A stretch of 64,000 nt of DNA from Arenibacterium halophilum (GTDB taxonomy: Bacteria > Pseudomonadota > Alphaproteobacteria > Rhodobacterales > Rhodobacteraceae). The notes under the pieces were generated by a model. The model ran no database searches and had not been told where the DNA came from. It saw only the letters and a list, made by a program, of their open reading frames with translations. The DNA is taken from positions 1-64,000 of the forward strand of contig NZ_VCPC01000003.1 in the NCBI RefSeq assembly GCF_005938225.1, given 5' to 3'. A program made the position numbers and the translations under genes. Within the stretch, counting starts at the first letter, position 1, and every line of letters starts with the position of its first letter. Shown here piece by piece: positions 36,597 through 47,236 of the stretch.

Positions 36597-38411
36597 ATGC
36601 CAACGCCATTGAACGACACCATCGCCCGCGTCACCGACCGGATCATCGCCCGCAGCGAGGCAACGCGCCGCCCCTATCTGGACCGGATGCGCGATGCGGT
36701 CTCGAAGGGGCCGGCGCGGGCGCATCTGTCGTGTTCGGGGCAGGCCCATGCCTTTGCCGCTGCCGGGCCGGACCAGCGCGCACTGGCGCAGGGTACTGCG
36801 GGCAACCTTGGCATCGTCACCGCCTATAACGACATGCTTTCGGCGCATCAGCCGTTTGAACGCTACCCCGATCTGATCCGCGCGGCGGCCCGTGCGGCGG
36901 GCGGCACCGCGCAGGTGGCCGGTGGCGTGCCCGCCATGTGCGATGGTGTGACCCAGGGCGAACCGGGTATGGAGCTGAGCCTGTTTTCCCGCGATGCGAT
37001 TGCCATGTCGGCGGGGATCGCGCTGACCCACAACACCTTTGACGCCGCCGTATTCCTGGGCGTCTGCGACAAGATCGTGCCGGGCCTCGTGATTGCGGCG
37101 CAGGCCTTCGGGCACCTGCCCATCGTCTTTCTGCCCGCCGGGCCGATGACCAGCGGCATCAGCAACGATGAAAAGGCCAAGGTGCGGCAGCAGTTCGCTG
37201 CCGGGGAATGCGGGCGCGACACGCTGATGGCGGCAGAGATGGCGGCCTATCATGGCCCCGGCACCTGCACGTTCTACGGCACCGCCAACACCAACCAGAT
37301 GCTGATGGAGTTCATGGGCCTGCACCTTCCGGGCAGCAGCTTCGTGAACCCCAACACCCCGCTGCGCGATGCGCTGACGGTGGAAGGCGCCCGGCGTGCG
37401 CTGGCGCTGTCGGCGCTGGGCAACGATTACACACCGACCTGCGACATCCTTGACGAACGCGCCTTCGTGAACGGGATCGTGGGGCTGAACGCGACGGGTG
37501 GCTCGACCAACCTGCTGATCCACCTTGTCGCCATGGCGCGCGCGGGGGGCATCGTGCTGGACTGGGAAGATTTTTCCGACCTCTCCGATGTGACCCCGCT
37601 GATGGCGCGTGTTTACCCCAACGGACTGGCCGATGTGAACCATTTCCACGCCGCTGGTGGCCTCGGCTATATGATCGGTGATCTGCTGAAATCTGGCCTT
37701 CTGCACCCCGATACGCGCACCGTGGCGGGGCAGGGGCTGGAACATTACACCGCCGAGCCCAAGCTGATCGGCGATGCGCTGGAATGGCAGCCCGGTGCGG
37801 GCCACAGCCTGAACGACAAGATCCTGCGCCCCGCCGCCGATCCGTTCCAGCCGACCGGCGGGTTGAAGCGCCTCAAGGGCAGCCTGGGCACCGGGGTCAT
37901 GAAAATCTCGGCTGTCGCGCCGGAACATCGCGTGGTCGAGGCGCGCGCGCGTATCTTCCACGACCAGGAGGCGGTGAAAGAGGCCTTCAAAGCGGGCGAA
38001 TTCACCGAAGACACCATTGTTGTCGTGCGTTTCCAAGGACCCAAGGCCAACGGGATGCCTGAACTCCACAGCCTGACGCCGGTTCTGTCGGTGCTGCAAT
38101 CGCGCGGGCTGAAGGTCGCGCTGGTGACTGACGGGCGCATGTCGGGTGCCTCCGGCAAGGTGCCCGCCGCGATCCACGTCTGCCCCGAGGCGCTGGACGG
38201 CGGCCCGATCGCGCGGCTTCAGGATGGCGATCTGCTGCGCGTCGATGCCGAGGCCGGTGTGCTCGACATCCTGACCGAGGGCGTGGCCGACCGCCCCGCC
38301 GCCACCCCCGACCTGAGCGCGAATGAAACCGGCCTTGGCCGCGAGCTGTTCGCCGTTTTCCGCCAGACTGTCGGCTCTGCCGACACTGGCGCCACCGTAT
38401 TCGGAGCCTGA
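36597..38411 (+). CDS. edd: 6-phosphogluconate dehydratase
   Basis: This enzyme converts 6-phosphogluconate to 2-keto-3-deoxy-6-phosphogluconate, the first committed Entner-Doudoroff step. The 604-residue cytoplasmic protein belongs to the IlvD/Edd family. Iron-sulfur ligands lie in [10 protein letters not shown] and [11 protein letters not shown], with a third in [19 protein letters not shown]-like [18 protein letters not shown] and [15 protein letters not shown] are conserved. GGGAGG precedes the ATG. It is followed after 3 bases by eda, forming the classic pair. Confidence 0.97.
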   Translation: MPTPLNDTIARVTDRIIARSEATRRPYLDRMRDAVSKGPARAHLSCSGQAHAFAAAGPDQRALAQGTAGNLGIVTAYNDMLSAHQPFERYPDLIRAAARAAGGTAQVAGGVPAMCDGVTQGEPGMELSLFSRDAIAMSAGIALTHNTFDAAVFLGVCDKIVPGLVIAAQAFGHLPIVFLPAGPMTSGISNDEKAKVRQQFAAGECGRDTLMAAEMAAYHGPGTCTFYGTANTNQMLMEFMGLHLPGSSFVNPNTPLRDALTVEGARRALALSALGNDYTPTCDILDERAFVNGIVGLNATGGSTNLLIHLVAMARAGGIVLDWEDFSDLSDVTPLMARVYPNGLADVNHFHAAGGLGYMIGDLLKSGLLHPDTRTVAGQGLEHYTAEPKLIGDALEWQPGAGHSLNDKILRPAADPFQPTGGLKRLKGSLGTGVMKISAVAPEHRVVEARARIFHDQEAVKEAFKAGEFTEDTIVVVRFQGPKANGMPELHSLTPVLSVLQSRGLKVALVTDGRMSGASGKVPAAIHVCPEALDGGPIARLQDGDLLRVDAEAGVLDILTEGVADRPAATPDLSANETGLGRELFAVFRQTVGSADTGATVFGA

Positions 38412-38414
38412 CCC

Positions 38415-39062
38415 ATGCCCCTTTCCGCCAAAGACGCCAGCCGCCGCACCCGCGAAATTTGCGCGATGGCCCCCATCGTTCCGGTCTTGGTGGTGAAGGA
38501 TGCCGCCCAAGCCCGCCCGCTGGCCGAGGCGCTGGTGGCCGGTGGCCTGCCCGCGCTGGAAGTGACGCTGCGCACGCCGGCCGCGCTGAACGTGATCCGC
38601 GAGATGGCACAGGTGCCGGGCGGGGTCGTGGGTGCGGGTACGCTGGTCACGCCGCAGGACGTGCGCGATGCAGTGGCTGCCGGGGCAACCTTTGGCGTGT
38701 CGCCCGGTGCGACCGACGAATTGCTTGCCGCCTGCGAAGCCGAGGGCCTGCCGTTGCTGCCCGGCGCTGCCACCGCCACCGAGGCAATGCATCTGCTGGC
38801 GCGCGGCTATGACATGATGAAGTTCTTCCCCGCCGAAGCCTCGGGCGGGGCACCGGCGCTCAAGGCCATTGGCGCGCCCTTGCCGCAGATTACATTCTGC
38901 CCAACGGGCGGTGTGTCGGCCGACAATGCGCTGTCGTACCTGTCGCTGGCGAACGTCGCCTGCGCCGGGGGCAGCTGGGTTGCCCCGGCGGAGGCTGTCG
39001 AGCGCGGCGATTGGGCACGGATTCAAAAGCTTGCGTCCGATGCTGCAACGCTTGGCAAATGA
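38415..39062 (+). CDS. eda: KDPG aldolase (2-dehydro-3-deoxy-6-phosphogluconate aldolase)
   Basis: This enzyme cleaves KDPG to pyruvate and glyceraldehyde 3-phosphate, completing the Entner-Doudoroff pathway. The 215-residue protein has the catalytic glutamate in LEVTLRTPAAL, VGAGTLVTPQDV, and the Schiff-base lysine in YDMMKFFPAE, followed by the phosphate-binding FCPTGGVS. It begins 3 bases after edd and is surely co-transcribed with it. Confidence 0.97.
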   Translation: MPLSAKDASRRTREICAMAPIVPVLVVKDAAQARPLAEALVAGGLPALEVTLRTPAALNVIREMAQVPGGVVGAGTLVTPQDVRDAVAAGATFGVSPGATDELLAACEAEGLPLLPGAATATEAMHLLARGYDMMKFFPAEASGGAPALKAIGAPLPQITFCPTGGVSADNALSYLSLANVACAGGSWVAPAEAVERGDWARIQKLASDAATLGK

Positions 39063-39111
39063 GGTAATGCAAGGCTAGGTTGTGCTGAACGCCGGTGTTC
39101 AGGGAGAGCCC

Positions 39112-39873
39112 ATGCTGCGATTTTCTGCAAACCTGTCGATGCTGTTCACTGAACTGCCCTTCGAGGACCGGTTCCGCGCGGCCGCCGCCGCCGGATTCGA
39201 GGCGGTGGAAATCCCCTCTCCCTATGATGGCGCCGCGCGTGACATTCGTCGTGCCCTGCTGTCGAACGGGCTGTTACTGAGCCAGATTGGCGCGCCGCCG
39301 CCCAACTACACCGGAGGCCGCCCGGGATACGCCGGTGAACCCGAAAGCGAAGCACGATTTCAGGGCGACATGCGCCGCGCCATGCGGGTCGCGGCCGAGC
39401 TGAGCCCGGAGATCGTTCATATTGCGGTCGGCAACGCCGAAGTGGCAGAGGCCGAAGAGAGGCTGGTCACCAATCTGCGCTGGGCGGCGCAGCAATGGCC
39501 AAGTCAGGTCTTTGTCGTGTCGCCGTTGAACGCGCGCGAACATCCCGGCTGTGCGCTGCCCGACTACGACGCGACGGCGCGGGTGCTGGACAAGGTCGGG
39601 TTCACCAACATGGGGCTGCAATTCGATACTTACCACGCCGCGATGATCACGGGCGACGCGCTGGCCGTCTGAACGGCGCACAAGGCGCGCATTCGCTATG
39701 TCCAGGTCGCCGACATGCCCCGCCGCACCGAACCCGGCGCTGGCCGCATCGACTTTCCTGCGCTGTTCACCGCCATGCAGGCCGACGGCTACAAGGGGTG
39801 GATCGCGGCGGAATACCTGCCCACTACACGCAGCAGTACGGACAGTCTGACGTGGCGACCGGAACCGGCGTGA
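39112..39873 (+). pseudogene. hyi: Hydroxypyruvate isomerase-like gene interrupted by an in-frame TGA
   Basis: The reading frame encodes a TIM-barrel Hyi/IolE-family protein (start MLRFSANLSMLFTELPF; FDTYHAAMITGDAL). It meets TGA at codon 187 (39670-39672), then continues in the same frame for 66 more codons with perfect family sequence (RYVQVADMPRRTEPGAGRID; GYKGWIAAEYLP) to a TGA at 39871. A TGG-to-TGA change would explain it, since Trp commonly precedes the HK pair. The region where Hyi has its first catalytic Glu reads VVSPLN here, so it may have lost activity earlier or be a divergent paralogue. It follows eda by 49 bases, with AGGGAGA before the start. Confidence 0.85.
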
Positions 39874-39900
39874 TCCGGGAATTGGCAATATTTTGAAATC

Positions 39901-39977
39901 TGGTCGGAGTGAGAGGATTCGAACCTCCGGCCCCTGCCTCCCGAAGACAGTGCTCTACCAGGCTGAGCTACACTCCG
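39901..39977 (-). tRNA. tRNA-Pro (anticodon CGG)
   Basis: On the minus strand a 77-base cloverleaf begins CGGAGTGTAGCTCAG. It has a 7-bp acceptor stem (CGGAGTG with CACTCCG), anticodon stem CTGTC/GGCAG with loop TTCGGGA (anticodon CGG, reading CCG codons), the TTCGAAT T-loop, and an encoded CCA end. Confidence 0.97.
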
Positions 39978-40034
39978 ACCGTGGGGCGCGGGATATATCG
40001 GCGGCGCGGCTTTGGCAAGAGGCAGAATGCAGCC

Positions 40035-40988
40035 TTAGCGGCCCAGCCCCAACATGCGGCGCGCGGTCGAAATGCGCGGGGCCGAAGGGGTGGCGGCGCG
40101 GCTGCGGGTGCGCAGGACAGGGGTGTTTTCAGATGCGCCCCCGCGCGCCTCGCGGAACACGATATAAAGCCCCGAGGCGATGATCAGAGTGACGCCCGCG
40201 AAGGTCGCTGTGCCCGGCCATTCGTCGAACAGCAGCCAGCCATAGAACACGGCCCAGAGCATCTGGGAATATTGCATCGGCGCGATCAGCGCGGCTTCGG
40301 CGCGTTTGTAGGCCTCGATCGTCAGCAGCATGGCGGCAAAGGCCAGCAGGGCGATCAGTGCGTTCAAGCCGAAATCAAGGCCCGACATCGGCGTATAGAC
40401 AAAGGGCAGCGCCGTGCCCATCACCACGAAGGTGGCGACCGAGGGGTAGATCAGCATCGCCACGTTGCGTTCATCGCGCCCGATGCGGCGCACGATGGTG
40501 GCCGCCGTGGCCGAGCCAAGCGCCGAGATCAGCGCAGCCAGATGGCCCAGCGACAGCTCGGCCTGGCCCGGTTGCAACACGATGCCCACGCCGATCAGCC
40601 CGACGGCGATGGCGACGCCCCGGCGCAGGCGGACCCGTTCGCCCAGGATCGGGATCGCCAGCAGGGTAATCAGGATCGGCATCGCGAACAAGATCGCATA
40701 GGTATCGGCCAGCGGCAGCACCGAGAAGGCATAGAAACACGCCGCCGAGGAGATCACGATGGCCACGGTGCGCGCCGCCATCCAGCCGGGATGCACGGGC
40801 CGCAGGCTGCGCGGCTCGCGGTCGCCGATCAGCATCAGGGTGGACAGGGGAAAGGCGAAGAGGACGGTGAAGAACACGATCTGGAACGGCGCGTGACGCC
40901 CGCCCAGCAGCTTCACCAATGTGTCATGCCCCGCGTAAAGCGCGAAAGCCAGCAGCGCCAGAACAATGCCACGGGCCTGAGGTGTCAT
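40035..40988 (-). CDS. DMT-superfamily (EamA) transporter
   Basis: This 317-residue inner-membrane protein has ten hydrophobic segments in two EamA repeats (about 8-140 and 150-285). The first repeat contains AFALYAGHDTLVKLL and the second contains LIAPMQYSQMLWAVFYGWLLFDEWP, both typical of this RhaT/EamA group. A positively charged tail of about 35 residues follows the last helix. The substrate is unknown. It stands alone between tRNA-Pro and leuB. Confidence 0.86.
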   Translation of the reverse strand: MTPQARGIVLALLAFALYAGHDTLVKLLGGRHAPFQIVFFTVLFAFPLSTLMLIGDREPRSLRPVHPGWMAARTVAIVISSAACFYAFSVLPLADTYAILFAMPILITLLAIPILGERVRLRRGVAIAVGLIGVGIVLQPGQAELSLGHLAALISALGSATAATIVRRIGRDERNVAMLIYPSVATFVVMGTALPFVYTPMSGLDFGLNALIALLAFAAMLLTIEAYKRAEAALIAPMQYSQMLWAVFYGWLLFDEWPGTATFAGVTLIIASGLYIVFREARGGASENTPVLRTRSRAATPSAPRISTARRMLGLGR

Positions 40989-41045
40989 GACGCCCTCCGC
41001 GAGGTGGATGGGCGCGGGCCGGGGTCGGCCAGCGCCCGTGTGGTT

Positions 41046-42152
41046 TCAGAGGCTCGCGTCCAGCGCGGCCAGGATCGCATCGCCCATTTCGCTGGTCGAC
41101 ACCGGCGTCACGCCTTCTTCGCCCAGCAGGTCGGCCGTGCGCTTGCCATCGGCCAGCACGGCTTCGACTGCCTTTTCGACACGGGTGGCTTCGTCGCCCA
41201 TGTCGAAGGAGTAGCGCAGCGCCATCGCGAAGGACAGGATGCAGGCGATGGGGTTCGCCTTGCCCTGGCCGGCGATGTCGGGGGCCGACCCGTGGACGGG
41301 CTCGTACAGCGCCTTGGGGCGGCCGTTTTCCGTCGGCGCACCCAGCGAGGCCGAGGGCAGCATCCCGAGCGAGCCGGTCAGCATCGCGGCCAGATCCGAC
41401 AGCATGTCGCCGAACAGGTTGTCGGTGACGATCACGTCGAACTGCTTGGGCCAGCGGGTCAGCTGCATGGCGCCGGCGTCGGCATACATGTGGGTCAGTT
41501 CGACATCGCTGTATTCGGCTTCATGCACCTCGGTCACGACGTCGCGCCACAGGATGCCCGATTCCATCACGTTGGCCTTTTCCATCGAGCACAGCTTGTT
41601 GTTGCGCTTGCGGGCCAGTTCGAAGGCGCTGCGTGCCACGCGGGCGATTTCCGACTCGGTATAGCGCTGGGTGTTGATGCCCACGCGCTCGTTGCCTTCC
41701 TTGAAGATGCCGCGCGGCTCGCCAAAGTAGACGCCGCTGGTCAGCTCGCGCACGATCATGATGTCGAGGCCCGCAACCACGTCCTTTTTCAGCGAGCTGA
41801 AGTCGGCCAGCGCGTCAAAGCACTGGGCGGGGCGCAGGTTGGAAAACAGGTCCATTTCCTTGCGCAGGCGCAGCAGGCCGCGTTCGGGCTTCACGCTGAA
41901 GTCGAGCTTGTCGTATTTCGGGCCGCCCACGGCGCCCAGCAGGACGGCATCGACCTCGAGCGCCTTCGCCATCGTGTCGTCGTGCAGCGGGGTACCGTGC
42001 TTGTCATAGGCGCACCCGCCGACCAGATCCTCGCTCACGTCGAAGGCGATGCCGCGTTTGGCGCCGAACCAGTCGATGATGCGGGTGACCTCGGCCATAA
42101 CCTCGGGGCCGATGCCGTCGCCCGGCAGGATCAGAAGGGAAGGGTTGGACAT
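41046..42152 (-). CDS. leuB: 3-isopropylmalate dehydrogenase
   Basis: This NAD-dependent oxidative decarboxylase carries out the third step of leucine synthesis. The 368-residue protein begins with [17 protein letters not shown] and carries VGGPKYD, the substrate arginines around [21 protein letters not shown] (split: about 94-114), the metal/NAD loop [20 protein letters not shown] (split across two lines of the fold), and [22 protein letters not shown] precedes the ATG. leuC and leuD lie 2.5 kb away on the same strand, separated by two unrelated genes. Confidence 0.97.
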   Translation of the reverse strand: MSNPSLLILPGDGIGPEVMAEVTRIIDWFGAKRGIAFDVSEDLVGGCAYDKHGTPLHDDTMAKALEVDAVLLGAVGGPKYDKLDFSVKPERGLLRLRKEMDLFSNLRPAQCFDALADFSSLKKDVVAGLDIMIVRELTSGVYFGEPRGIFKEGNERVGINTQRYTESEIARVARSAFELARKRNNKLCSMEKANVMESGILWRDVVTEVHEAEYSDVELTHMYADAGAMQLTRWPKQFDVIVTDNLFGDMLSDLAAMLTGSLGMLPSASLGAPTENGRPKALYEPVHGSAPDIAGQGKANPIACILSFAMALRYSFDMGDEATRVEKAVEAVLADGKRTADLLGEEGVTPVSTSEMGDAILAALDASL

Positions 42153-42243
42153 GAGCGCGCTCCATTGAATATGCCGCGACGGGGGTAGCGCGCCGGGGCG
42201 GCATGGTCAATGGAGGGCGGGCGTTCGCCCCTGTTTTGCGGGG

Positions 42244-43335
42244 CTAGGGCGCGTCGATGTCGACCCAGACCAGCCGGTGCCGGCTGGCCGTAGTGGCCGC
42301 ATCGTACCCCGGTTCGTCGGGCGCGGGCCAGAACACGCCGGCCCCTGTCACGCGCAGATCAGCGGACGGCAGAACGTAATCCACGCGCAGCCGCCCGATG
42401 CCGTCCCAATCGACGGTGTCCAGCGCATCTGGCCCGGTGTGGCCGGGCGTGGGCGCGGTTTCGGCGCCGGGGCTGGCGGGGCGTGGATCGGTCAGGCGCG
42501 GGTCGTTCAACAGGGTGGTTATTGCCTCTCGGCGGCCATCGCTGTCGTGCGGGTCAAGGTTCGCGTCGCCCGCGATGATGAACCGCTCATCGGGTGCCGG
42601 GCCGAACGCGCCATCTAGATAGGCGCGCCAGAACAGGATTTCATCGGCATTGCGGCGCCCGTTCCTGTCTTCGGGGCCGTCGAACACGGGCGGGGTGGCG
42701 TGGAACGTCAGCACCGTCAGGGTTTGACCCGAGGGCAGGCGGACCGGCACCGCCCAATGCGCGACCGAGCTGAGCCTTTGCGCTGCCTGCGCTTCGACGG
42801 TCGGAAAAGCGGAGCCGTCGGGATGGGTCGGCAACTGCGCGCCGGGCAGGTCGCGCCACAAAACCGCGCTGAAATCGCGGATGTCGTCACGGTCGATCGG
42901 TAAGCGCGACAGGATCGCCATACCGTCCGCACCGGTGAATTCGCCATAGCCCTGCATGTCTTCGGGCTCGTCCAGCCGCCCGTCGCCGTCCATGTCATGC
43001 CCGCTGGGCAGGCCGGTGTTGGGCTGCGCGGAAAAGGTATGCGCGTACACTGCTCCGGCGCGGGTCAGCGCCTGTTGCAAAGCGGCCAGCGCCAGCCCGT
43101 CCAGATCCCAGTCAATGCCTTGAAGGGCCAGCACATCGGGCTGCACGGTGGCAATCACCTCGATCACGGCAGCGATCTTCGGATCTTCGCCGCGCGAAAT
43201 GTCGCGCAGCAGGATGCCAGGGCCCCGGCGCGACACTTCGATATTATAAGTGGCGACGCGCAGCGTTTCGGCTGTTGCGGGCATGGCAAGGGCAAGGGAC
43301 AGGACAAGACAGGCGACAGCGCGCCGGGCCGTCAT
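42244..43335 (-). CDS. Secreted endonuclease/exonuclease/phosphatase-family protein
   Basis: This 363-residue precursor has a signal peptide (ACLVLSLALAMPATAET). It also has the DNase-I-like fold motifs LRVATYNIEV, VLALQGIDWD (usual Glu replaced in the QE motif, here QG), FIIAGDANLDPHD with the catalytic DxN, and RLRVDYVLPSADLRV. It is a periplasmic or secreted phosphoesterase of unknown substrate. An EF-hand-like GHDMDGDGRLDEPED stretch is present, suggesting calcium binding. It overlaps the stop of the upstream membrane-protein gene by 4 bases. Confidence 0.85.
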   Translation of the reverse strand: MTARRAVACLVLSLALAMPATAETLRVATYNIEVSRRGPGILLRDISRGEDPKIAAVIEVIATVQPDVLALQGIDWDLDGLALAALQQALTRAGAVYAHTFSAQPNTGLPSGHDMDGDGRLDEPEDMQGYGEFTGADGMAILSRLPIDRDDIRDFSAVLWRDLPGAQLPTHPDGSAFPTVEAQAAQRLSSVAHWAVPVRLPSGQTLTVLTFHATPPVFDGPEDRNGRRNADEILFWRAYLDGAFGPAPDERFIIAGDANLDPHDSDGRREAITTLLNDPRLTDPRPASPGAETAPTPGHTGPDALDTVDWDGIGRLRVDYVLPSADLRVTGAGVFWPAPDEPGYDAATTASRHRLVWVDIDAP

Positions 43336-44165
43336 GCGGTTTGCGCCGCCTCGGAATTGGCGTAGACGCGCCGGCGCTTTTCCTCGATCAGCTGGGCGAT
43401 GCGTGTCATGGCGATGCCGCGCATGATCATGCTGGTCGGCAGGAAGGCCCACGCGGCCACCACCCAAATGCGGGTCTGGGGATCTTGCAAAGGTATCGGA
43501 TTCAGGAAATCCGAGGCCAGTTTCAGCAGCGCGGGTATGATGAACGGCAACAGGAAGCCGACGATCATGTTCACCCGCCCGTCGCGTTTCAGACGCATCA
43601 CCACGTCGCCGCCCTTGGTCGGATCGAACAGAGGCAGGTTGATCCAGACGTTGAAAGCGCCGTTCCCCGCGGGCCAGTTCAAGACGCGCACGATGAACAG
43701 GAAGGAAAGAACCGTGAGTGACGCTATGACATAGGCCATCCCGGCGGCGATGCGCATGCTGTCGATCGTAAAGGGAGTCGATCCATCGGGCAGTACAAGG
43801 ATCATCAGCCGCACGGGCGAATAGGGAAAATCGGTCAAATATCCGATCAGCCCGCCAAACCCGGCGATCAACCCGGTCAGGTGGGTCGGTTCATAGGCGT
43901 GTTTGGCGATAACGGTCAGCAGGAAAAAGATCAGGAACAACGCGATAAATCGTAGCCGGTTCACCGGCGGGGCATCGCGGAATTCGATAAAGCTGGGGTA
44001 GTCGGTGTTATATTCGGCAAAGGTCAACCCGCCGGCCAGAATGGCAAGCAACGCGATCATTTCTGTCGCATCGGTGGTGAAACCCGGCAGGAGCAGCGAC
44101 GGAGTCGCCACCAGCAGGGCCACCAATATGCCACGCATTGCTGCGCCCGTGATCCGTGCGAACAC
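43332..44165 (-). CDS. Multi-pass membrane protein of unknown function
   Basis: I do not recognise a family. The 277-residue protein has about six to seven hydrophobic helices, including VALLVATPSLLLPG, FIALFLIFFLLTVIA, AGMAYVIASLTVLSFLFIV and MIVGFLLPFIIPALL. A polar, basic C-terminus (IEEKRRRVYANSE) follows. The start is a GTG with AGGG upstream; the ATG nine codons later is an alternative. It is translationally coupled to the downstream secreted phosphoesterase gene. A full CtrA box lies about 255 bases upstream, hinting at cell-cycle or motility-linked control. Confidence 0.75.
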   Translation of the reverse strand: MFARITGAAMRGILVALLVATPSLLLPGFTTDATEMIALLAILAGGLTFAEYNTDYPSFIEFRDAPPVNRLRFIALFLIFFLLTVIAKHAYEPTHLTGLIAGFGGLIGYLTDFPYSPVRLMILVLPDGSTPFTIDSMRIAAGMAYVIASLTVLSFLFIVRVLNWPAGNGAFNVWINLPLFDPTKGGDVVMRLKRDGRVNMIVGFLLPFIIPALLKLASDFLNPIPLQDPQTRIWVVAAWAFLPTSMIMRGIAMTRIAQLIEEKRRRVYANSEAAQTA

Positions 44166-44419
44166 TGTTCGATCCCTTCAAACTGGACAGGATCGGTTCA
44201 TTGCCGGTCCTTGTTCCACCTTGATCCCACCCGATCCGGGTGGCGTGCCTCATTTTGGCCTCATTTGTGCCGCTATTCCGCCCACCACTCAAGCCGTAGG
44301 ACGACGTGACCCGAGGATTAGGGCGAAAACGTGATAAAACTGGTGCGACTTTGCATCAATTTTGAAGCATCCCGGTGGCAGAGCAGGGAAAACGCCTACA
44401 TTTTGTGGATCCGCAACAT

Positions 44420-44434
44420 TTAACTACAATTTAA
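44420..44434. promoter_or_regulatory. Full CtrA-binding box (TTAA-N7-TTAA)
   Basis: The sequence TTAACTACAATTTAA is an exact match to the alphaproteobacterial CtrA consensus with the correct 7-base spacer, in an otherwise GC-rich genome. The nearest gene in a position to be regulated is the minus-strand membrane protein starting at 44165. Confidence 0.6.
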
Positions 44435-44581
44435 TGCTTTGGGCAGCGGCGCGGAGTTTGCGCGGTTTCTAGGCGCCCGTGCCGACTGCGCGGGCGGCCG
44501 TCCGGCCCGCCGGGTGGCAGGCTTTTGCCAATTGTGGCGGCGACACTGGCGCAAATTCGCCGATACATGCCTGCGCCATGC

Positions 44582-44610
44582 AAAAAGGGCCGGGAAATCC
44601 CGGCCCTTTC
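44582..44610 (-). terminator. Intrinsic terminator after leuD
   Basis: A strong hairpin (GGGCCGGGA with TCCCGGCCC, extended by AAA/TTT) lies 19 bases past the leuD stop. On the minus strand it is followed by a run of T residues. The symmetry could also let it act on the plus strand. Confidence 0.87.
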
Positions 44611-44628
44611 AATCACGTTTGAATTGGC

Positions 44629-45233
44629 TCAGACCCAGGGGCGCGCCTGCGCGGCCTGTGCCTCGTAGCTGTCGATCGACGCCTCCTTGGCCATCGTCAG
44701 CCCGATATCGTCGAGACCTTCCATCAGGCAGTGCTTCTTGAAGCTGTCGAGTTCGAAGGTGAACACCTCGCCGTCCGAGGTGGTCACGGTCTGGGCTTCA
44801 AGGTCGACGCTCATCCGCGCGTTCGATCCTTTTTCCGCGTCCTTCATCAGCACATCAACGGCCTCTTGCGGCAGCGCGATGGGCAGGATGCCGTTCTTGA
44901 AGCAGTTGTTGTAGAAGATGTCGGCAAAGCTGGGCGCGATCACGCAGCGGATGCCAAAATCCTTGATCGCCCAAGGTGCATGTTCGCGCGACGACCCGCA
45001 GCCAAAGTTTTCGCCAGCCACCAGAATTTCCGCCTCGCGGTAGGCGGGCTGGTTGAGCACGAAATCCGGGACTTCGTTGCCTTCTCGGTCGTACCGCATC
45101 TCGTCAAACAGGTTCGCCCCAAGTCCCGAGCGCTGGATCGTCTTCAGGAACTGTTTCGGGATGATCATGTCGGTGTCGATGTTGACCAGCGGCATGGGCG
45201 CCGCAACGCCGGTGAGTTTGTCGAACTTGTCCA

Positions 45234-45234
<1 letters not shown>
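44629..45234 (-). CDS. leuD: 3-isopropylmalate dehydratase, small subunit
   Basis: This is the swivelling domain of isopropylmalate isomerase, the second step of leucine synthesis. The 201 residues include [20 protein letters not shown] near the N-terminus, [18 protein letters not shown], and [12 protein letters not shown]. The start at 45234 is the conserved MDKFDKLTG, and its first base is the last base of the leuC stop codon (TAATG), showing tight coupling with leuC. A terminator follows. Confidence 0.97.
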
Positions 45235-46640
<1,406 letters not shown>

Positions 46641-47236
46641 CGGTTCTTTCCTCGAATGTCGGAAGCAGTAGCTGTTCGGCGCAAGCCGGTGGCAGTCCCG
46701 TCAGGGAAGCAGGCGCGTCAGGCGCGCGCCAGAATGGCGCGGGTCGCACCATAAAAGCGCCAGGGCAGGCGCGAATGATCGGCAATGTCGAATACACGGC
46801 TCATGACAAGGGCAGATACGCCTGTCCCGCCTTGCGATCAAGTGCCGTCAGCGCCCTACGAAACAGGCTGCCGGGGGAGGGGCGGCCTTTCTGGGCGCAT
46901 CGCAACCATCAACCCCGCTTGCGCCGCCGCATTCGCGCCATCGCTCCGACACCTGCCGCCAGCAGCGGCAGAGAGGCACGGAGCCCGTTGGGTGCCGACC
47001 GACGGAGTTGGGTTCACCTTCTCGCCAATCACCACCTTCAGCCCATTGTTGGCCGTCGTGTGGCAGTAGGTTGCGTTTGTCAGCGTCATGCCAGCCAGAG
47101 TCTTGTTGTTGTGCTTCGACGAACTGGTTACCGCGATCAGGTTTGCGCGCATCGCCTCTGGGGTAAGATCGGGATCGCCCGGCTTGCCTTGTGAGACCAC
47201 CGGGATAAACTTGTTCCAAGGAGGAGCCGCGCCCGC
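46641..47236. other. 596-base region between leuC and mscS
   Basis: No intact gene is supported. Several overlapping ORFs of 60-186 codons exist in different frames without good ribosome sites. On the minus strand a possible remnant of a VPLPA-CTERM-type surface protein is noted separately. The leuC promoter must lie in the left part; I could not place it with confidence. AAGGAGG for mscS is at the right end. Confidence 0.5.
46909..47200 (-). pseudogene. Possible remnant of a VPLPA-CTERM sorted surface protein
   Basis: On the minus strand the C-terminal part reads VPL in one frame and then, after a frame change, LPLLAAGVGAMARMRRRKRG and a stop at 46909. That is the layout of a VPLPA-CTERM exosortase-sorting tail: motif, hydrophobic helix, basic cluster. 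The upstream frame (LIAVTSSSKHNNKTLAGM) has no signal peptide and runs out against the mscS start. A frameshifted, truncated gene fits, but chance resemblance in GC-rich DNA is possible. Confidence 0.3.

Larger units (their letters stand above)
44166..44628. other. 463-base intergenic region upstream of the membrane-protein gene
   Basis: No gene is evident. The part from 44320 to 44440 is markedly AT-rich for this genome and holds a CtrA-type box (44420-44434). The right end holds the leuD terminator (44582-44610). A 61-residue minus-strand ORF (44431-44616) crosses the terminator and is not credible. Confidence 0.6.

Noticed and set aside
36504-39026. 840-codon open frame antisense to edd and eda
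   Set aside because: It is a GC-rich shadow of two well-identified genes, its composition (His, Gln, Arg rich) is not protein-like, and it has no ribosome site.
39670-39672. Selenocysteine reading of the in-frame TGA in hyi
   Set aside because: The Hyi family has no known Sec position here, the family usually has a tryptophan or similar residue at this site, and I saw no convincing SECIS-like stem-loop just downstream.
44431-44616. 61-codon minus-strand ORF after leuD
   Set aside because: It runs through the leuD terminator hairpin, and its sequence has no family features.
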